From Deinococcus apachensis DSM 19763 (GTDB lineage Bacteria > Deinococcota > Deinococci > Deinococcales > Deinococcaceae), in contig NZ_KB906404.1 of assembly GCF_000381345.1 (NCBI RefSeq), positions 1 through 64,000 of the forward strand: a stretch of 64,000 bases of DNA, read 5' to 3'. Below, in pieces: positions 1 to 8,626 of the stretch. Within the stretch, counting starts at the first letter, position 1. Every line of letters begins with the position of its first letter. Under the pieces are notes generated by a model. It searched no databases. It was not told where the DNA came from and saw nothing but the letters and a program-made list of their open reading frames with translations. A program made the translations under genes and the position numbers.

Positions 1-535
1 TTGCGGGCGTACAGGTCCAGGACGTCCTCCATCGCAGCGACGAAGGCGCCGTTGTGCTCAGGCGGAATGACCCATTGTTCGTGCAGGTGCGGTTTCAGGA
101 TGTTTTTTTGAGGTATAGCCGCACCGTTTCATGGGAGATGGCGTCCACGTGACCGAGTTCGACCATTTGGTCGGCCAGGAGGCGCAAGGTCCAGGTCTTG
201 TGCCCGAGGGACTCGGGCACCGCACTGCACGCCAGCGCGATGAGGTGCGCTTCGGTGCGCTCGTCGAGTTTCTTCGGTTTGAAGCGTTGGGGTCGCAGGT
301 GATCGAGTGCAGCTTCCAGACCCTCCAGCACGTAGCGTTGTCGCACACGTAGGACCGTTCGAGGGTTGACGTCCAGGGCCTGGGCGATGAGTTTGTCGTA
401 CAGTCCGGCTCCCTGCCGATCCGCTTTGAGGAGGATGCGGGCATGGGTGAGTCTGCGGGTGGGGGCACTGCCCACCTTGAGGAGCGCCTGGAGCTGCGTC
501 CGTTCCTCGTCCTTCAACTGCACCAGGTACTTCAT
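1..535 (-). CDS. IS630-family transposase, two-frame, cut by the window edge
   Basis: This is the N-terminal part of an IS630-type DDE transposase that would cut and join its own element. The first frame starts at 535 (MKYLVQLKDEERTQ) and carries the helix-turn-helix half. It stops at 95 just after a run of seven A on the coding strand (TTTTTTT near 106-112). A second frame then continues to base 1, reading LKPHLHEQWVIPPEHNGAF and AMEDVLDLY, the usual start of the catalytic half. IS630 elements commonly use programmed frameshifting at such an A-run, so the break need not be damage. The distal catalytic residues lie outside the window. About 90 bp upstream, GGTCTGTCACT (622-632) recurs beside the second copy (11745-11755) and probably lies near the IS end. 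Confidence 0.75.
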
Positions 536-744
536 GCCCCACAGTAGAACCGCCCAGCTCCCGGAGGTAGCCCCTGACACACCTTTCCTGACAGCCCATT
601 AGTGGGCCGTCAACAAGGGTCTGTCACTTCCCATTGGCGGCAACTAAGGCCGAAGGGGAAGGAGCTATGACAGATCAAAGTTGACGACCCAGTAGTGCCT
701 AAGGCGCAACTCGTTTAGGACGAGGGAACCAACCCAGCTGCGCA

Positions 745-1446
745 ATGGGGGTCGCAGCGACAGGCAGCGATCCACTCGACCAGTGGGCTTTTCGTACACT
801 GGTGGGTGTGGTCCGCGCTACCAGCACACCCTCCGTACCGGGTCTGCTCCTCGGCCTGCTCGTGATTATGCTTCTCGGATACCTCATGGGTGAAGAGTTC
901 GGGTACGGCACGCTCGCCTGGGCCTGGTTCGTGCACTTCCTGCTGATGGTCTGGATGCTCGCCGTCGAAGCTGGGGCCCCACTTCCCTATGACGGCCGCT
1001 GGTACCAGGTCCGGACCTGGGAACCACCGCTCTACCAGGCCCTGGGGGTTTACGGCTTCATGCGCCTGCTGCGGGCGGTGGGGTGGGAATGGGCCAACAG
1101 ACAGGCGAAGAAGTTCGATGGGACACGGGCGTCGCTGCCTGCCTACGAGCGGGGGACACGGTCGTCCGAGTTCAATCACGCGGTGTTGGCCGGGGTCGGG
1201 CTCGTGATGGTCGCCGTGGCCGTCTTCCTTAGGGCTTGGGATTCCGCAGCCTGGCTGCTCGGGGTGAACGTCTTCCTGCACATGTACCCGGTGATGTTGC
1301 AGCGGACAATGCGTTCCCGTGTGCAAGTCCTGCTCAAGGACGGCCGACAGATAGAACGACAGGCGCGGGCGCCTCGCTCGGCGCCACGAAGTCGGAACGG
1401 AGTTGACCACGCCGAGTGCCAAGGCGAAGAAGCTGCTCTTGAGTGA
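745..1446 (+). CDS. small integral membrane protein, CrtO-acyltransferase-like
   Basis: A protein of about 233 residues with three to four hydrophobic segments, including one near residues 31-50 (PGLLLGLLVIMLLGYL) and one near 168-185. A C-terminal motif HMYPVMLQRTMRSRVQ resembles the N-x-YP-x-x-x-QR-x-x-R-x-R motif I associate with glycosyl-diaponeurosporenoate acyltransferase (CrtO)-like membrane proteins. The similarity is a motif impression only, so substrate and reaction are not assigned. The start is uncertain: ATG 745 has only a distant GAGGG upstream, and in-frame GTG codons at about 802 and 811 would keep all membrane segments. It stands alone between an IS630 copy and a convergent phosphatase gene. 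Confidence 0.55.
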   Translation: MGVAATGSDPLDQWAFRTLVGVVRATSTPSVPGLLLGLLVIMLLGYLMGEEFGYGTLAWAWFVHFLLMVWMLAVEAGAPLPYDGRWYQVRTWEPPLYQALGVYGFMRLLRAVGWEWANRQAKKFDGTRASLPAYERGTRSSEFNHAVLAGVGLVMVAVAVFLRAWDSAAWLLGVNVFLHMYPVMLQRTMRSRVQVLLKDGRQIERQARAPRSAPRSRNGVDHAECQGEEAALE

Positions 1447-1475
1447 GGGCCGGAATGAGCCCGCTCCAGGGTTAG

Positions 1476-1958
1476 TCACGCTGGAGGACAGGGCAGGCCA
1501 GTACCCGAAAAGAGCTCACGGAGAGCGGCGGTCAGGTTCCGCCCCAAACGCTGGTCCACCAGGCTGACGATCAGCGGATTCGGGAAACAGGGCGGCCGGA
1601 CCTCCAGGAGTCGCTGGACCACCTGACGGTCGCCGAGTTCAGGGTGGGCTCGGGTCAGTGCGAACAAGGCCAACGCCGCGCTGCGGCTCACGCCCGCCAG
1701 GCAGGAGACGTGCAGGTGGGCGGGCTGGTACCTGCTCAAGGACGCGTCCACCGCGTCCAGATGCTCGTCGGTGGGCAGGACGTGACGCCCGGAGTCGAAC
1801 CAGACGTTGTGGAGCCGCAGCTTCAACCTGGGGCCGTTGTGCCCGGCGAGGCGCCGCGAAGCGTCGGCCAGGTGTGTGCCGGGGTCCAGAGCGATGATCA
1901 CCGCGATGTCGCCGTTCAAGGTCGGCATATCGCCTGGGCCGCTGACGGTGACGTTCAT
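1476..1958 (-). CDS. protein tyrosine / dual-specificity phosphatase family protein
   Basis: A 160-residue cytosolic protein with the cysteine-phosphatase signature CX5R in SCLAGVSRSAAL (Cys86, Arg92). These would form the phosphocysteine intermediate and phosphate-binding loop. Asp55 in VWFDSG is a plausible general acid. The residue before the Cys is Ser rather than the usual His. Length fits a compact single-domain phosphatase. The substrate cannot be read from the sequence. The gene is convergent with the membrane protein upstream and faces away from the DUF3006 gene. Confidence 0.7.
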   Translation of the reverse strand: MNVTVSGPGDMPTLNGDIAVIIALDPGTHLADASRRLAGHNGPRLKLRLHNVWFDSGRHVLPTDEHLDAVDASLSRYQPAHLHVSCLAGVSRSAALALFALTRAHPELGDRQVVQRLLEVRPPCFPNPLIVSLVDQRLGRNLTAALRELFSGTGLPCPPA

Positions 1959-2085
1959 GCTTCAGCCCTCCTGTCAAGGTGCTTTCCCCAGCATCCCCCA
2001 CGTTGAGAAGCCCCTTTGTTGCCGGGCTCTTGCCCTCCCGCTGAGAGAAGGAGGTCCTGCTCCCCGGGCCCAGGTACCTTGAAGC

Positions 2086-2325
2086 ATGACTCAGGACCAG
2101 CAGGCAGCGGTGCCGGACCTTTTGACGGGCACCCTCATCGTGGACGCCATCGAGGGCGGCCTCGTCCGGGTGGAGCGCGAGGACGGCCACACCCAGGACT
2201 GGCCCCTGGCCAGCCTGCCCTGCGGTGTGCGGGAGGGCGACGTGATCCGCCTGCACGTGGAGGGGGGAGACCTTGACCTGGAGATCGACCACGCGGCAAC
2301 TCGGGAACGGCGTATTCAGGCGTAG
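2086..2325 (+). CDS. DUF3006 domain-containing protein
   Basis: A 79-residue acidic protein with the DUF3006 layout: a small beta-rich domain reading IVDAIEGGLVRVE, then a PLASLPCGVREGDVI turn, then a charged tail. The function of the domain is not known. In Deinococcus and Firmicutes it is often encoded directly before a secreted ComEC-like metallo-beta-lactamase-fold hydrolase. That is the case here, with a 50-bp gap, so the two are probably cotranscribed. No signal peptide is visible. Confidence 0.8.
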   Translation: MTQDQQAAVPDLLTGTLIVDAIEGGLVRVEREDGHTQDWPLASLPCGVREGDVIRLHVEGGDLDLEIDHAATRERRIQA

Positions 2326-2375
2326 GGCCAGCTCGACGCCCTCAACCGTCCCACACCTGCTGGGGAAATCGACCT

Positions 2376-3400
2376 GTGAGGCGGCTGCTCACCCTGGTGG
2401 GCCTCTCCCTCGGCCTGGCTTCCGCCCAGAACCCGGGCGTGCTGACGATTCGCTTCCTCGACGTCGGGCAGGGGGACGCCATCCTGATCACCAGCCCGGA
2501 GGGCAAGTCCGTGTTGTACGACGGCGGCCGCAGTGAACCCCGCCTTCAGGCCCTGCTCCGCCAGTACGGGGTGCAGAGCCTGGATCTCGTGGCGGCTAGC
2601 TACGCGGACGCGGACCACATCACCGGGTTGATCCCAGCGGTCACTCTGTACAAACCGAAGTACTTCCTGAACAACGGCATCGCGGCGAGCACCCAGGTCT
2701 GGGGCAAGCTGGTGGCCGCCGCGCAGAAGTCGGGCACGCAGGGCCTCCTGGCGAAGGACCAGGCGGTCAATCTGGGGAGCGTGAAACTCACCGTCCTCGC
2801 ACCGCCTGCGGGTATGCCGCGGAACGAGCAGAACCTGAACTCGGTCGGCCTGCTGGTCCAGTACGGCCAGTTCCGGGCGTTGATGACCGGGGACAGTGAG
2901 CTTCCCGAGACCCGGGCTTGGTTGAAGAAATATCCAGCGAGCTTTCTCGGCCCGGTCGACGTTTATATAAGCACCCACCACGGGGCGAGGAACGGGGACA
3001 ACCCGGGGTGGCTCGCGGCGGTGAGGCCGCGGAACATGGTCATTGGGGTCGGCCCGAATAATTACGGGCATCCGACCCCTGAAGCCTTGAGCCTGTACCG
3101 GAAAGCCGGGGCAACGATTTACCGCACGGACCAGCAGGGGACCGTCACGGTGGTCGTGCAGCTGGGGGGTCGGTTCGTGATCACGACGGAGAAGGGCACG
3201 CCGATTCCGGCGAATCAGCGTGCAACCGGAGCGGCGACTCCCCCGCCCCTGTTCGTCCGTCGACGATCCCGGCTGGGGCCAGGACGCTGTATCACAGCTG
3301 TGCCGAGGCGAGAGCCGCCGGGGCGGCGCCGTTGCAGCGGGGGCAGCCGGGGTACAACCCGGCGCTGGACAGGGACGGGGACGGGGTAGCCTGCGAGTGA
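2376..3400 (+). CDS. secreted ComEC/Rec2-like MBL-fold hydrolase with frameshifted Excalibur tail
   Basis: The start (GTG) is followed by a signal peptide (LLTLVGLSLGLASA). The rest is the soluble competence-type hydrolase domain of the metallo-beta-lactamase fold: FLDVGQGDA, then YADADHITG at the metal site, MTGDSE, and STHHGARNGDNP. The first metal His of the usual HPDADH pattern is Tyr here. In the starting frame the protein ends at 3389 with an unconvincing Arg-rich tail. The frame reached by a one-base shift in the C-run at 3240-3244 instead gives TLYHSCAEARAAGAAPLQ and LDRDGDGVACE, ending at 3400. That is a clear Excalibur calcium-binding domain (DxDxDGxxCE). I therefore give the gene end as 3400 and treat 3240-3244 as a frameshift. 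A nuclease-like extracellular role is only a guess. Confidence 0.75.
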
Positions 3401-3484
3401 GCGGGTCTCCCCCCTTTCTCTGGGCCCTGATGAAGAACTTCCCGTGAAGCTTGCCGACCTGCCGGGCGAAGCCCAAGGCCCGAG

Positions 3485-4726
3485 TCAAGGCGTGGACGGG
3501 ACTGGCCTCAGAAATTCGTCGAGCACGAGGGTACAGTGCGCCTCCGTGACGTACGGGAACTCGGCGTTCTCCACCTGACTGGCGACGACATGGGCGGGGA
3601 CGACATAGGTCCTCGCTGGGTTCCGCTCGAAGATCGTGCCCAGGGGTGGCTGGAAGACGGCGAGCGTGGTCAGCGCCCCGTAATCGAAGCCCAGCCGCAG
3701 GGGAATCCCACGGAAGTCCCGCCGGGTGTTCGTTGCGTCCCACACCACTCGGCGCCGAGCGCGCAGGGACGCCTTGAGCCGCTCCTTAGCCACCTGAAGC
3801 ACCCGCCCGTTCACGCTCTGGTCCGCGCGCTTCCCCGCCAGCTCCTCCCGCAGCAGGTCCAGGGAAACCACGTCGAAGTCCGGCAGGTGCTCCGCCACCC
3901 AGGCGCTTTTCCCGGAGCCACTGGGTCCGCAGGTCACGACGAGTTGGGGAAAGCCTGCCCGGGCAGCGTAGCCCCGGGCGATGGCCTCGTGCGGGGTCTG
4001 AATCAGACCCTCCTCGTAGTCGAGAATGCCTCCCTCCCGCACGAGGTCCCGGTACTGGGGGGAAAAGGCGGCGAGTTCCCCGTCAATCACGTCCCTCCAT
4101 TCACGGTACGGGTCAGGCGTGTCCCACACCCCGTACTCCTGGGCGCCCAGGCGGAACAGTTCCAGGTCCTCCAGCCGCGACTCCCGGTCGGCCGCGATCC
4201 GTCCGCGGATATCGGCGACTTCCAGCAGGTAGAGCAGGGGCAGGTTCACCTGGCGGGCGAGCCGACGGTAGGCTTGCTCACTCCCGGCGTTCAGGGTGCG
4301 CCCGAGGTCATGGTGGTGCCCGACGAGGGCCATCACGCCGTGAATGACGGGGTACGGCAGGCCCAGCTCGGGCAGACGGTACGCCAGGTAGGAGCGGCCC
4401 CGGTCGGCGTGCCGGGGGGAGATGACCCGCCTCTGTCCCGTGGCATCCTCGGTTCGGCGGGAGGTCAACGCCTTGCCGAGGTCGTGAAGGGCGGCGGCCA
4501 GGACGAAGACCAAGCGGTCTTCCGGCCGCAACCCCTCCGCCAGGTCGTAGGCCTCGGCGAGGACCACGTGGGTGTGGGTGGCCACATCGCCTTCCCCGTG
4601 CCACTCGGGGTCCTGGGGCGTGCGGGCCAGATCCGCGAGCAGGAGGAGGACGTCGCCGAGGGTCTCGACGAAGGCCGGAAAGTCTGGCTGACCTCCCGCT
4701 TGCAGGTCCAGCAGGAAAGGCCTCAT
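3485..4726 (-). CDS. HD-Pnk: HD phosphohydrolase / polynucleotide kinase end-healing protein
   Basis: A 413-residue two-domain protein. The N-terminal HD domain (about residues 25-240) shows HTH at 51-53, HD at 81-82 (AAALHDLGKAL) and HHHD near 137-140. The C-terminal P-loop kinase (about 262-413) has GPSGSGKS at 267-274 and VVWDATNTRR. This order matches Deinococcus radiodurans HD-Pnk (DRB0098 from memory), whose HD part removes 3'/2' phosphates and whose kinase part phosphorylates 5' ends. The start overlaps the end of the RNA ligase gene by 4 bp (4723-4726), so translation is probably coupled and the two act in one nucleic-acid repair route. I see no damage to motifs. Confidence 0.88.
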   Translation of the reverse strand: MRPFLLDLQAGGQPDFPAFVETLGDVLLLLADLARTPQDPEWHGEGDVATHTHVVLAEAYDLAEGLRPEDRLVFVLAAALHDLGKALTSRRTEDATGQRRVISPRHADRGRSYLAYRLPELGLPYPVIHGVMALVGHHHDLGRTLNAGSEQAYRRLARQVNLPLLYLLEVADIRGRIAADRESRLEDLELFRLGAQEYGVWDTPDPYREWRDVIDGELAAFSPQYRDLVREGGILDYEEGLIQTPHEAIARGYAARAGFPQLVVTCGPSGSGKSAWVAEHLPDFDVVSLDLLREELAGKRADQSVNGRVLQVAKERLKASLRARRRVVWDATNTRRDFRGIPLRLGFDYGALTTLAVFQPPLGTIFERNPARTYVVPAHVVASQVENAEFPYVTEAHCTLVLDEFLRPVPSTP

Positions 4727-5355
4727 TCCTGCTCCCCCAGCGTGTTCGGAACGACGGGGCGATGCAGCCAGTGCTCATCCGTCTGAATGTGATTCGACCG
4801 CACCCATTTCGCCACGTGGGACGAGAAGGCAACGAAGGGGAAGGCCGCCGTCGTCCGGACGACGTACCCTTCCGTGCGCTGCTCGTCCACTTTAAGCCCG
4901 CGCACGAGCCGTTCGTCCCATGGGTCCCAGTACAGCTCCCCTGGCGTCGGCACACCGAGTTCCTCCGCCCACAGCCGGGTCTCGTCCCAGCCCAGGCAGG
5001 TGTTGGTGTCGTCCCAGACGCTGAAGAGATAGAAGTACGACGCCAGGTTCTCGTAGGCGAGCGAGTGCCGGGCATACAAGTTCTCCCCGCAGACCCGCCA
5101 GCCCTGGGGGATCAGGTAGCCGATGCGGCCCTGGAGGCCCTTGACCCAGTCGCGGGAAGGGTGGGAGCGGGGATCGAGGGAGCGGGCATGCAGGCCGTCC
5201 CGGTACAGCGTCGTGTTCTCCCCATCAAGCTTCTCGGTGATGACCACCTTCTGGCCCTCGAACGTCTGAACGCTCGCCACGCGGGTGTCGTCACTGCTGG
5301 TGCCGGGCGACCAGGGCAGGTGGGGGGTGCGGGGATACTTGACGCGGCTGGACAT
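4723..5355 (-). CDS. RNA ligase family protein (T4 Rnl2-like nucleotidyltransferase)
   Basis: A 210-residue ATP-dependent ligase/adenylyltransferase core. Motif I is EKLDGEN with the nucleotidyl-accepting Lys at 42. Motif III-like YFYLFSVWD, motif IV EGYVVRT and motif V HVAKWVRS follow in order. It would seal ends prepared by HD-Pnk. I chose ATG 5355 (MSSRVKYPRTPHLPW), the first residue that looks like protein; the open frame continues upstream to 5487 but with a Ser/Arg-rich shadow sequence. It is the first gene of a two-gene operon with HD-Pnk. In D. radiodurans an RNA ligase (DRB0094 from memory) and HD-Pnk are likewise neighbours. RNA versus nicked hybrid preference cannot be told. Confidence 0.82.
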   Translation of the reverse strand: MSSRVKYPRTPHLPWSPGTSSDDTRVASVQTFEGQKVVITEKLDGENTTLYRDGLHARSLDPRSHPSRDWVKGLQGRIGYLIPQGWRVCGENLYARHSLAYENLASYFYLFSVWDDTNTCLGWDETRLWAEELGVPTPGELYWDPWDERLVRGLKVDEQRTEGYVVRTTAAFPFVAFSSHVAKWVRSNHIQTDEHWLHRPVVPNTLGEQE

Positions 5356-5458
5356 GGTGAGGCTCCGCCGCCCAGGGTAAGCACTCCCGGGCTGGACCGA
5401 CAGGGCCAAATGGACGAGGGGGGTGAGCCGGATGATCCGGCCCTGATCGGCACCTATC

Positions 5459-5521
5459 CGTGACGTGGAGGGCACCGCCCCCGACAAAACGTCACGTGGG
5501 ACGGGACAGGCTGGACGTCAC
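5459..5521. promoter_or_regulatory. three ACGTCAC-type half-sites between divergent genes
   Basis: CGTGACGT (5459-5466) and ACGTCACG (5489-5496) form a perfect 8-bp inverted repeat with a 22-base spacer. A third ACGTCAC lies at 5515-5521. They sit between the start of the RNA ligase/HD-Pnk operon (5355, minus) and the small plus-strand gene at 5541. Position and symmetry suggest an operator serving one or both genes. No binding protein is known to me for this motif, so this is inference. Confidence 0.35.
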
Positions 5522-5540
5522 CCCGCTAGCATGGCGCCAG

Positions 5541-5726
5541 ATGGCCCCCACCCTGAAGCTGGATCGCGGGACCCTCGAGTCCGGGGCGGTGGATTTCAAG
5601 GCGCTGGCCGAGGAGACCCGCCGGAAGTTGCAGAACAGCTTCGAAAAGGGCCAGGCACTGGGCAACGCTCGCAAAACTGGGACGTCGAAGGCCAAGCCTA
5701 CGCGGGGTACTCGCAGCAAGAAGTAA
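5541..5726 (+). CDS. small basic hypothetical protein
   Basis: A 61-residue protein starting MAPTLKLDRGTLESGAVDF, with a helical middle (ALAEETRRKLQNSF) and a Lys/Arg/Thr-rich tail ending TRGTRSKK. The frame is open further upstream to 5460, but those residues look like antisense noise, so ATG 5541 is preferred. The charged tail suggests nucleic-acid or ribosome contact, without proof. It is divergent from the RNA-repair operon and followed closely by a strong hairpin, which supports a real transcript. I do not recognise the family. Confidence 0.5.
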   Translation: MAPTLKLDRGTLESGAVDFKALAEETRRKLQNSFEKGQALGNARKTGTSKAKPTRGTRSKK

Positions 5727-5742
5727 CCTTACGTCAGACCAC

Positions 5743-5765
5743 GCCCCCGGCAAGCAGCCGGGGGC
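5743..5765 (+). terminator. GC hairpin after the small basic gene
   Basis: A perfect 9-bp stem GCCCCCGGC / GCCGGGGGC with a 5-base loop, followed by a weakly T-rich stretch (CAGTTTATAT). It lies 16 bp after the stop at 5726 and fits a terminator. In 5766-6053 I see no gene or other clear structure. Confidence 0.6.
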
Positions 5766-6053
5766 CAGTTTATATACCTTCCTTGGTTCTTGCGCACCGT
5801 GGACGACTGCTGACTGCCCCTCAAAACGTGGCATGAGGGCAGACAGGGCCCAACAGGAAGTTGGGGAGGGGTGGAGCAACAGGTCTTGGAGGTGATCGAG
5901 ACCGAGCCTGAACACGGACCCTGAAGGCTCTCTGGTGCGCCCCCGGGAAAGCCTATCGGATCGAGACGTCTGAGAGGCGCTGGTGTCCAGTGCGGGATGA
6001 GGCCGCGGCCTTTCAGAAGCTGAACACCCTGACGATGCGCGAGGGGTCAGGCT

Positions 6054-6833
6054 TCATGGCTGGCCCTCATCTTCCGCAATTGATCCCACGCCACTGGCAC
6101 CCTCCGGTGCCGACTCGACCGGCGTCAGCGTCAGCCTCATCAGGTAAGGGCGCCCTCCCGACGTTTTGCGCCGACTGTAGCGGCGTTGAAGTTCGTTCAA
6201 TTCGCGTTGTAACGCCTTGGCCTTGGTCTGCGATAGGGCCAGGGTGGTGGCGTTGTCCCAGATGGCAGGTTGATCATCTTCCAGCAGAGGTTCAAGAAAG
6301 CCGCGCTCTCCCAGGCCCTGAGCCCCCGCTGCCGGACGGTAAGGGAGCAGGGCATGACTCCGGAGGCCACCCTCATCCCCGAAGGTGTACAGCCCAAACC
6401 AGCGTGGATCGTCTGCCAGCAGACTCCAAGCCCGCGCAAGTGTGGCCAGGACTGAGCGGCGGGCGCTGTCCAGCGACGCCTCGTACAGGGCCTGGACCGA
6501 TTCGGCAGATGTCGCGGTAAACGGCACAAAGTAGCCCCGGGAGGTGGCGCGGTAGTACCGCACAGCCCGGCCAGCCCGAGGTTCGGTGCGCGTCACTTCC
6601 AGCAGCCCCAGGCTCAGAAACTGCCTCACACGGTAGAGCATGGCCGTCTTGCTGACCCCCAGCTCGAGGGCCACATCACTGACGCGCCGCTCCCGCCAGA
6701 TGAACGGCTCAAAAAACTGCCGGATGTACGCATCGGCGAGCACACGCGCCGCAGCGGGGTCGTCCAGGCGTTGCCATTCGAATGCTGCCGGGTTGTCGCG
6801 GGTCACCGGGCTAGGTGAATCCGGGTCTGTCAT
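6054..6833 (-). CDS. winged-helix (ArsR-like) transcriptional regulator
   Basis: About 260 residues. An N-terminal winged helix-turn-helix reads SDVALELGVSKTAMLYRVRQFLSLGLLEV, with a basic wing (RAGRAVRYYRATSRGYFVPF). A longer C-terminal domain of unknown fold (WFGLYTFGDEGGLRSH) and a low-complexity tail follow. The start is probably ATG 6833 (MTDPDSPSP); ATG 6845 or 6878 would run towards or over the start of the divergent MFS gene at 6864. The arrangement suggests it controls that exporter and itself from a very short shared region. The ligand is unknown. Confidence 0.7.
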   Translation of the reverse strand: MTDPDSPSPVTRDNPAAFEWQRLDDPAAARVLADAYIRQFFEPFIWRERRVSDVALELGVSKTAMLYRVRQFLSLGLLEVTRTEPRAGRAVRYYRATSRGYFVPFTATSAESVQALYEASLDSARRSVLATLARAWSLLADDPRWFGLYTFGDEGGLRSHALLPYRPAAGAQGLGERGFLEPLLEDDQPAIWDNATTLALSQTKAKALQRELNELQRRYSRRKTSGGRPYLMRLTLTPVESAPEGASGVGSIAEDEGQP

Positions 6834-6863
6834 GTTCACCGGCATAGATCCCACGCTGCCTCC

Positions 6864-8135
6864 ATGTCTCAGGAGCACGTACAGACCCTGCGTCCATCAG
6901 GCTTCGGGTGGCTGTGGTTGGGCCAGGCCGTCACGGTCCTGGGGGACCGCGCCCTGGGCGTGGCCCTGCCCTACGTGGTCTACCAGCAGACCGGCTCTCT
7001 CAGTTCCACGGCCCTTCTGGCGCTCGCCGGTTACCTTCCAGGGTTGTTGTTCGGGTCCCTGGCCGGAGTGCTGGTTGACCGCTGGGACCGGCGCCGGGTT
7101 CTGATCGTCACCCAGCTTCTCCAGGGCGCGGTCATCCTGCTGCTACTGCTGGCAGGCCCCGGGCGGCTGTGGCTGGCCACCGCCGTGATGTTCACCGAGC
7201 TGACCCTGAGTCTCCTGGCCCTGCCAGCGGGCGCGGCCCTGCTGCCCACCCTCGTGGGGGAAGCGGCACTGGCCCGCGCCATGGCCAGACTGTTGGTTGC
7301 CACGACCACAGCTCGCCTGCTGGGCCCAGTGCTGGGAGGTGTCCTCGCTGCGGGGGCGGGCATGAGAGCCGTGGTGCTGTTGGACGCCTTGAGTTTCGTT
7401 CTCGCCGCTGCGCTGTTCAGCCAGCTGCCAGGACAGCTCCAGGCACCACGGGGGCCGCGCCCGTCTTCCTTGATCAGCTCATGGCAGGCCATGGGGCAGG
7501 AATGGCGCGGGGGGCTGCGGGTCATTGCGCAACACCGCGTCATCTCCACCCTGTTTGTCACGCTGGCGCTGACCAGCCTGGGTGGTACGCTGGTGGACCC
7601 CTACTACATGGGATTTGTCCAGGGCGTCCTGCATGCCACACCGGTGGAGGTGGGGCTGCTCAGCACCGTGATAGGCGCGGGCACGTTGCTGGGTAGTGTG
7701 GCGGCCACCTGGGCGGTGGAGACCATCGACCTGAGGCGCCTGGTGTCGCTCGGGACCATAACGGTGGGTGGTCTGATGGTCGGCCTGTACCACCAGGCGA
7801 GTCTGCCGCCCGTGCTGGTCCTGGGAGCTGTGCTGGGCCTTCCGATGGTCGTGGCGAACGTGGCGGCCTCGACCCTGCTGCAATTGGGAACGCCTGAAGG
7901 GTTCCGCGGCCGGGTGTACGGCGCGCTGGGAACCACGAACGCGTTCATGGGGGTGATGGCGGCTGGCGGCGCAGCCCTGATCGGGAACCGGGTGGACGTG
8001 GTTCCCATGCTGACCCTGGCGGGTGCCCTCACTGTGTTGGCAGGTCTCGCGGCACTGGCACTGCCAGGACAGGACCGAGAGGGAGGACTGGCCTGGCCCA
8101 TCATTGGGGGTTGGCACGCCCGGGCACGGCGGTGA
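6864..8135 (+). CDS. MFS transporter (12-TM, MFS_3-like exporter)
   Basis: A 423-residue inner-membrane protein with about twelve hydrophobic helices. It begins GWLWLGQAVTVLGDRALG and carries the MFS loop 2-3 signature GVLVDRWDRRRVL near residues 70-82, with a second-half counterpart around TIDLRRLVSLGT. The TM1 pattern and length match the MFS_3 group of drug or siderophore exporters. It is divergent from a winged-helix regulator whose start is 30 bp away or overlaps. Substrate is not deducible. The C-terminus is short and basic. Confidence 0.85.
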   Translation: MSQEHVQTLRPSGFGWLWLGQAVTVLGDRALGVALPYVVYQQTGSLSSTALLALAGYLPGLLFGSLAGVLVDRWDRRRVLIVTQLLQGAVILLLLLAGPGRLWLATAVMFTELTLSLLALPAGAALLPTLVGEAALARAMARLLVATTTARLLGPVLGGVLAAGAGMRAVVLLDALSFVLAAALFSQLPGQLQAPRGPRPSSLISSWQAMGQEWRGGLRVIAQHRVISTLFVTLALTSLGGTLVDPYYMGFVQGVLHATPVEVGLLSTVIGAGTLLGSVAATWAVETIDLRRLVSLGTITVGGLMVGLYHQASLPPVLVLGAVLGLPMVVANVAASTLLQLGTPEGFRGRVYGALGTTNAFMGVMAAGGAALIGNRVDVVPMLTLAGALTVLAGLAALALPGQDREGGLAWPIIGGWHARARR

Positions 8136-8159
8136 ACACCTGCGATCACCTTCTGAACA

Positions 8160-8300
8160 AGGCAGTTGGGCCACCCCGAGGACATGACTCTACTGGGATT
8201 AAGCAGAACAAGGTAAAAAAGCGAATCTACAAAAATTAAGCTAAATGTTGATAAAATGTAAGGCAGACCTTGACAATGTGTTGAGGAAAAGAGGGCGGCC
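8160..8300. other. AT-rich intergenic patch
   Basis: From about 8190 to 8290 the sequence is clearly AT-rich (GGTAAAAAAG, ACAAAAATTAAGC, GTTGATAAAATG), unlike the GC-rich surroundings. TTGATA and TTGACA hexamers are present, but I cannot pair either with a convincing -10 box. It lies between the MFS gene and the small ORF at 8357 and may be a promoter region or a piece of transferred DNA. Otherwise I see nothing in 8136-8356. Confidence 0.4.
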
Positions 8301-8356
8301 AAAACCGAACGACCAGTGGAGCTGCGGTTAAAGCGCAACAGAACAAGGGGGCAAGA

Positions 8357-8542
8357 ATGCGTCAAGTCTGGTTCGAGCAGGACGCAACCGAGCGGGTACA
8401 ACACCTTCATGAGGAGGCGCGGCACGCTGCACTCCTGCGGCAGCTTCCCCGGTCCGGTCCTGCTCTGCAGTGGAAGGAAGTTCGGGTCACCCTTCACCTG
8501 CCCGTTCTCCGTCGCTCCGTTGGTCTGCCCCCTAAAAACTAG
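8357..8542 (+). pseudogene. hypothetical protein truncated by an IS3 insertion
   Basis: A GGGGGCAAG ribosome-binding site precedes ATG 8357. The frame reads MRQVWFEQDATERVQHLHEE and continues to VLRRSV, then crosses into the IS3 left end (8526) and stops after GLPPKN. The first 56 residues look like genuine coding sequence (amphipathic helix, balanced charge) and the last six are IS-derived. The gene was therefore probably longer before the IS landed. No family is recognised. Confidence 0.4.
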
Positions 8543-8626
8543 ACACAACTGACTGGAGGCCATCGGCTCGCTCCCCGACGAGGGAAGGGACTTCCCCCGA
8601 CCCCTGCGAGAAAGCGAGGATGACCC

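Noticed and set aside
95..115. IS630 copy 1 as a frameshift pseudogene
   Set aside because: The break lies at an A7 slippery run where IS630 elements normally use programmed frameshifting, so it alone is not evidence of damage.
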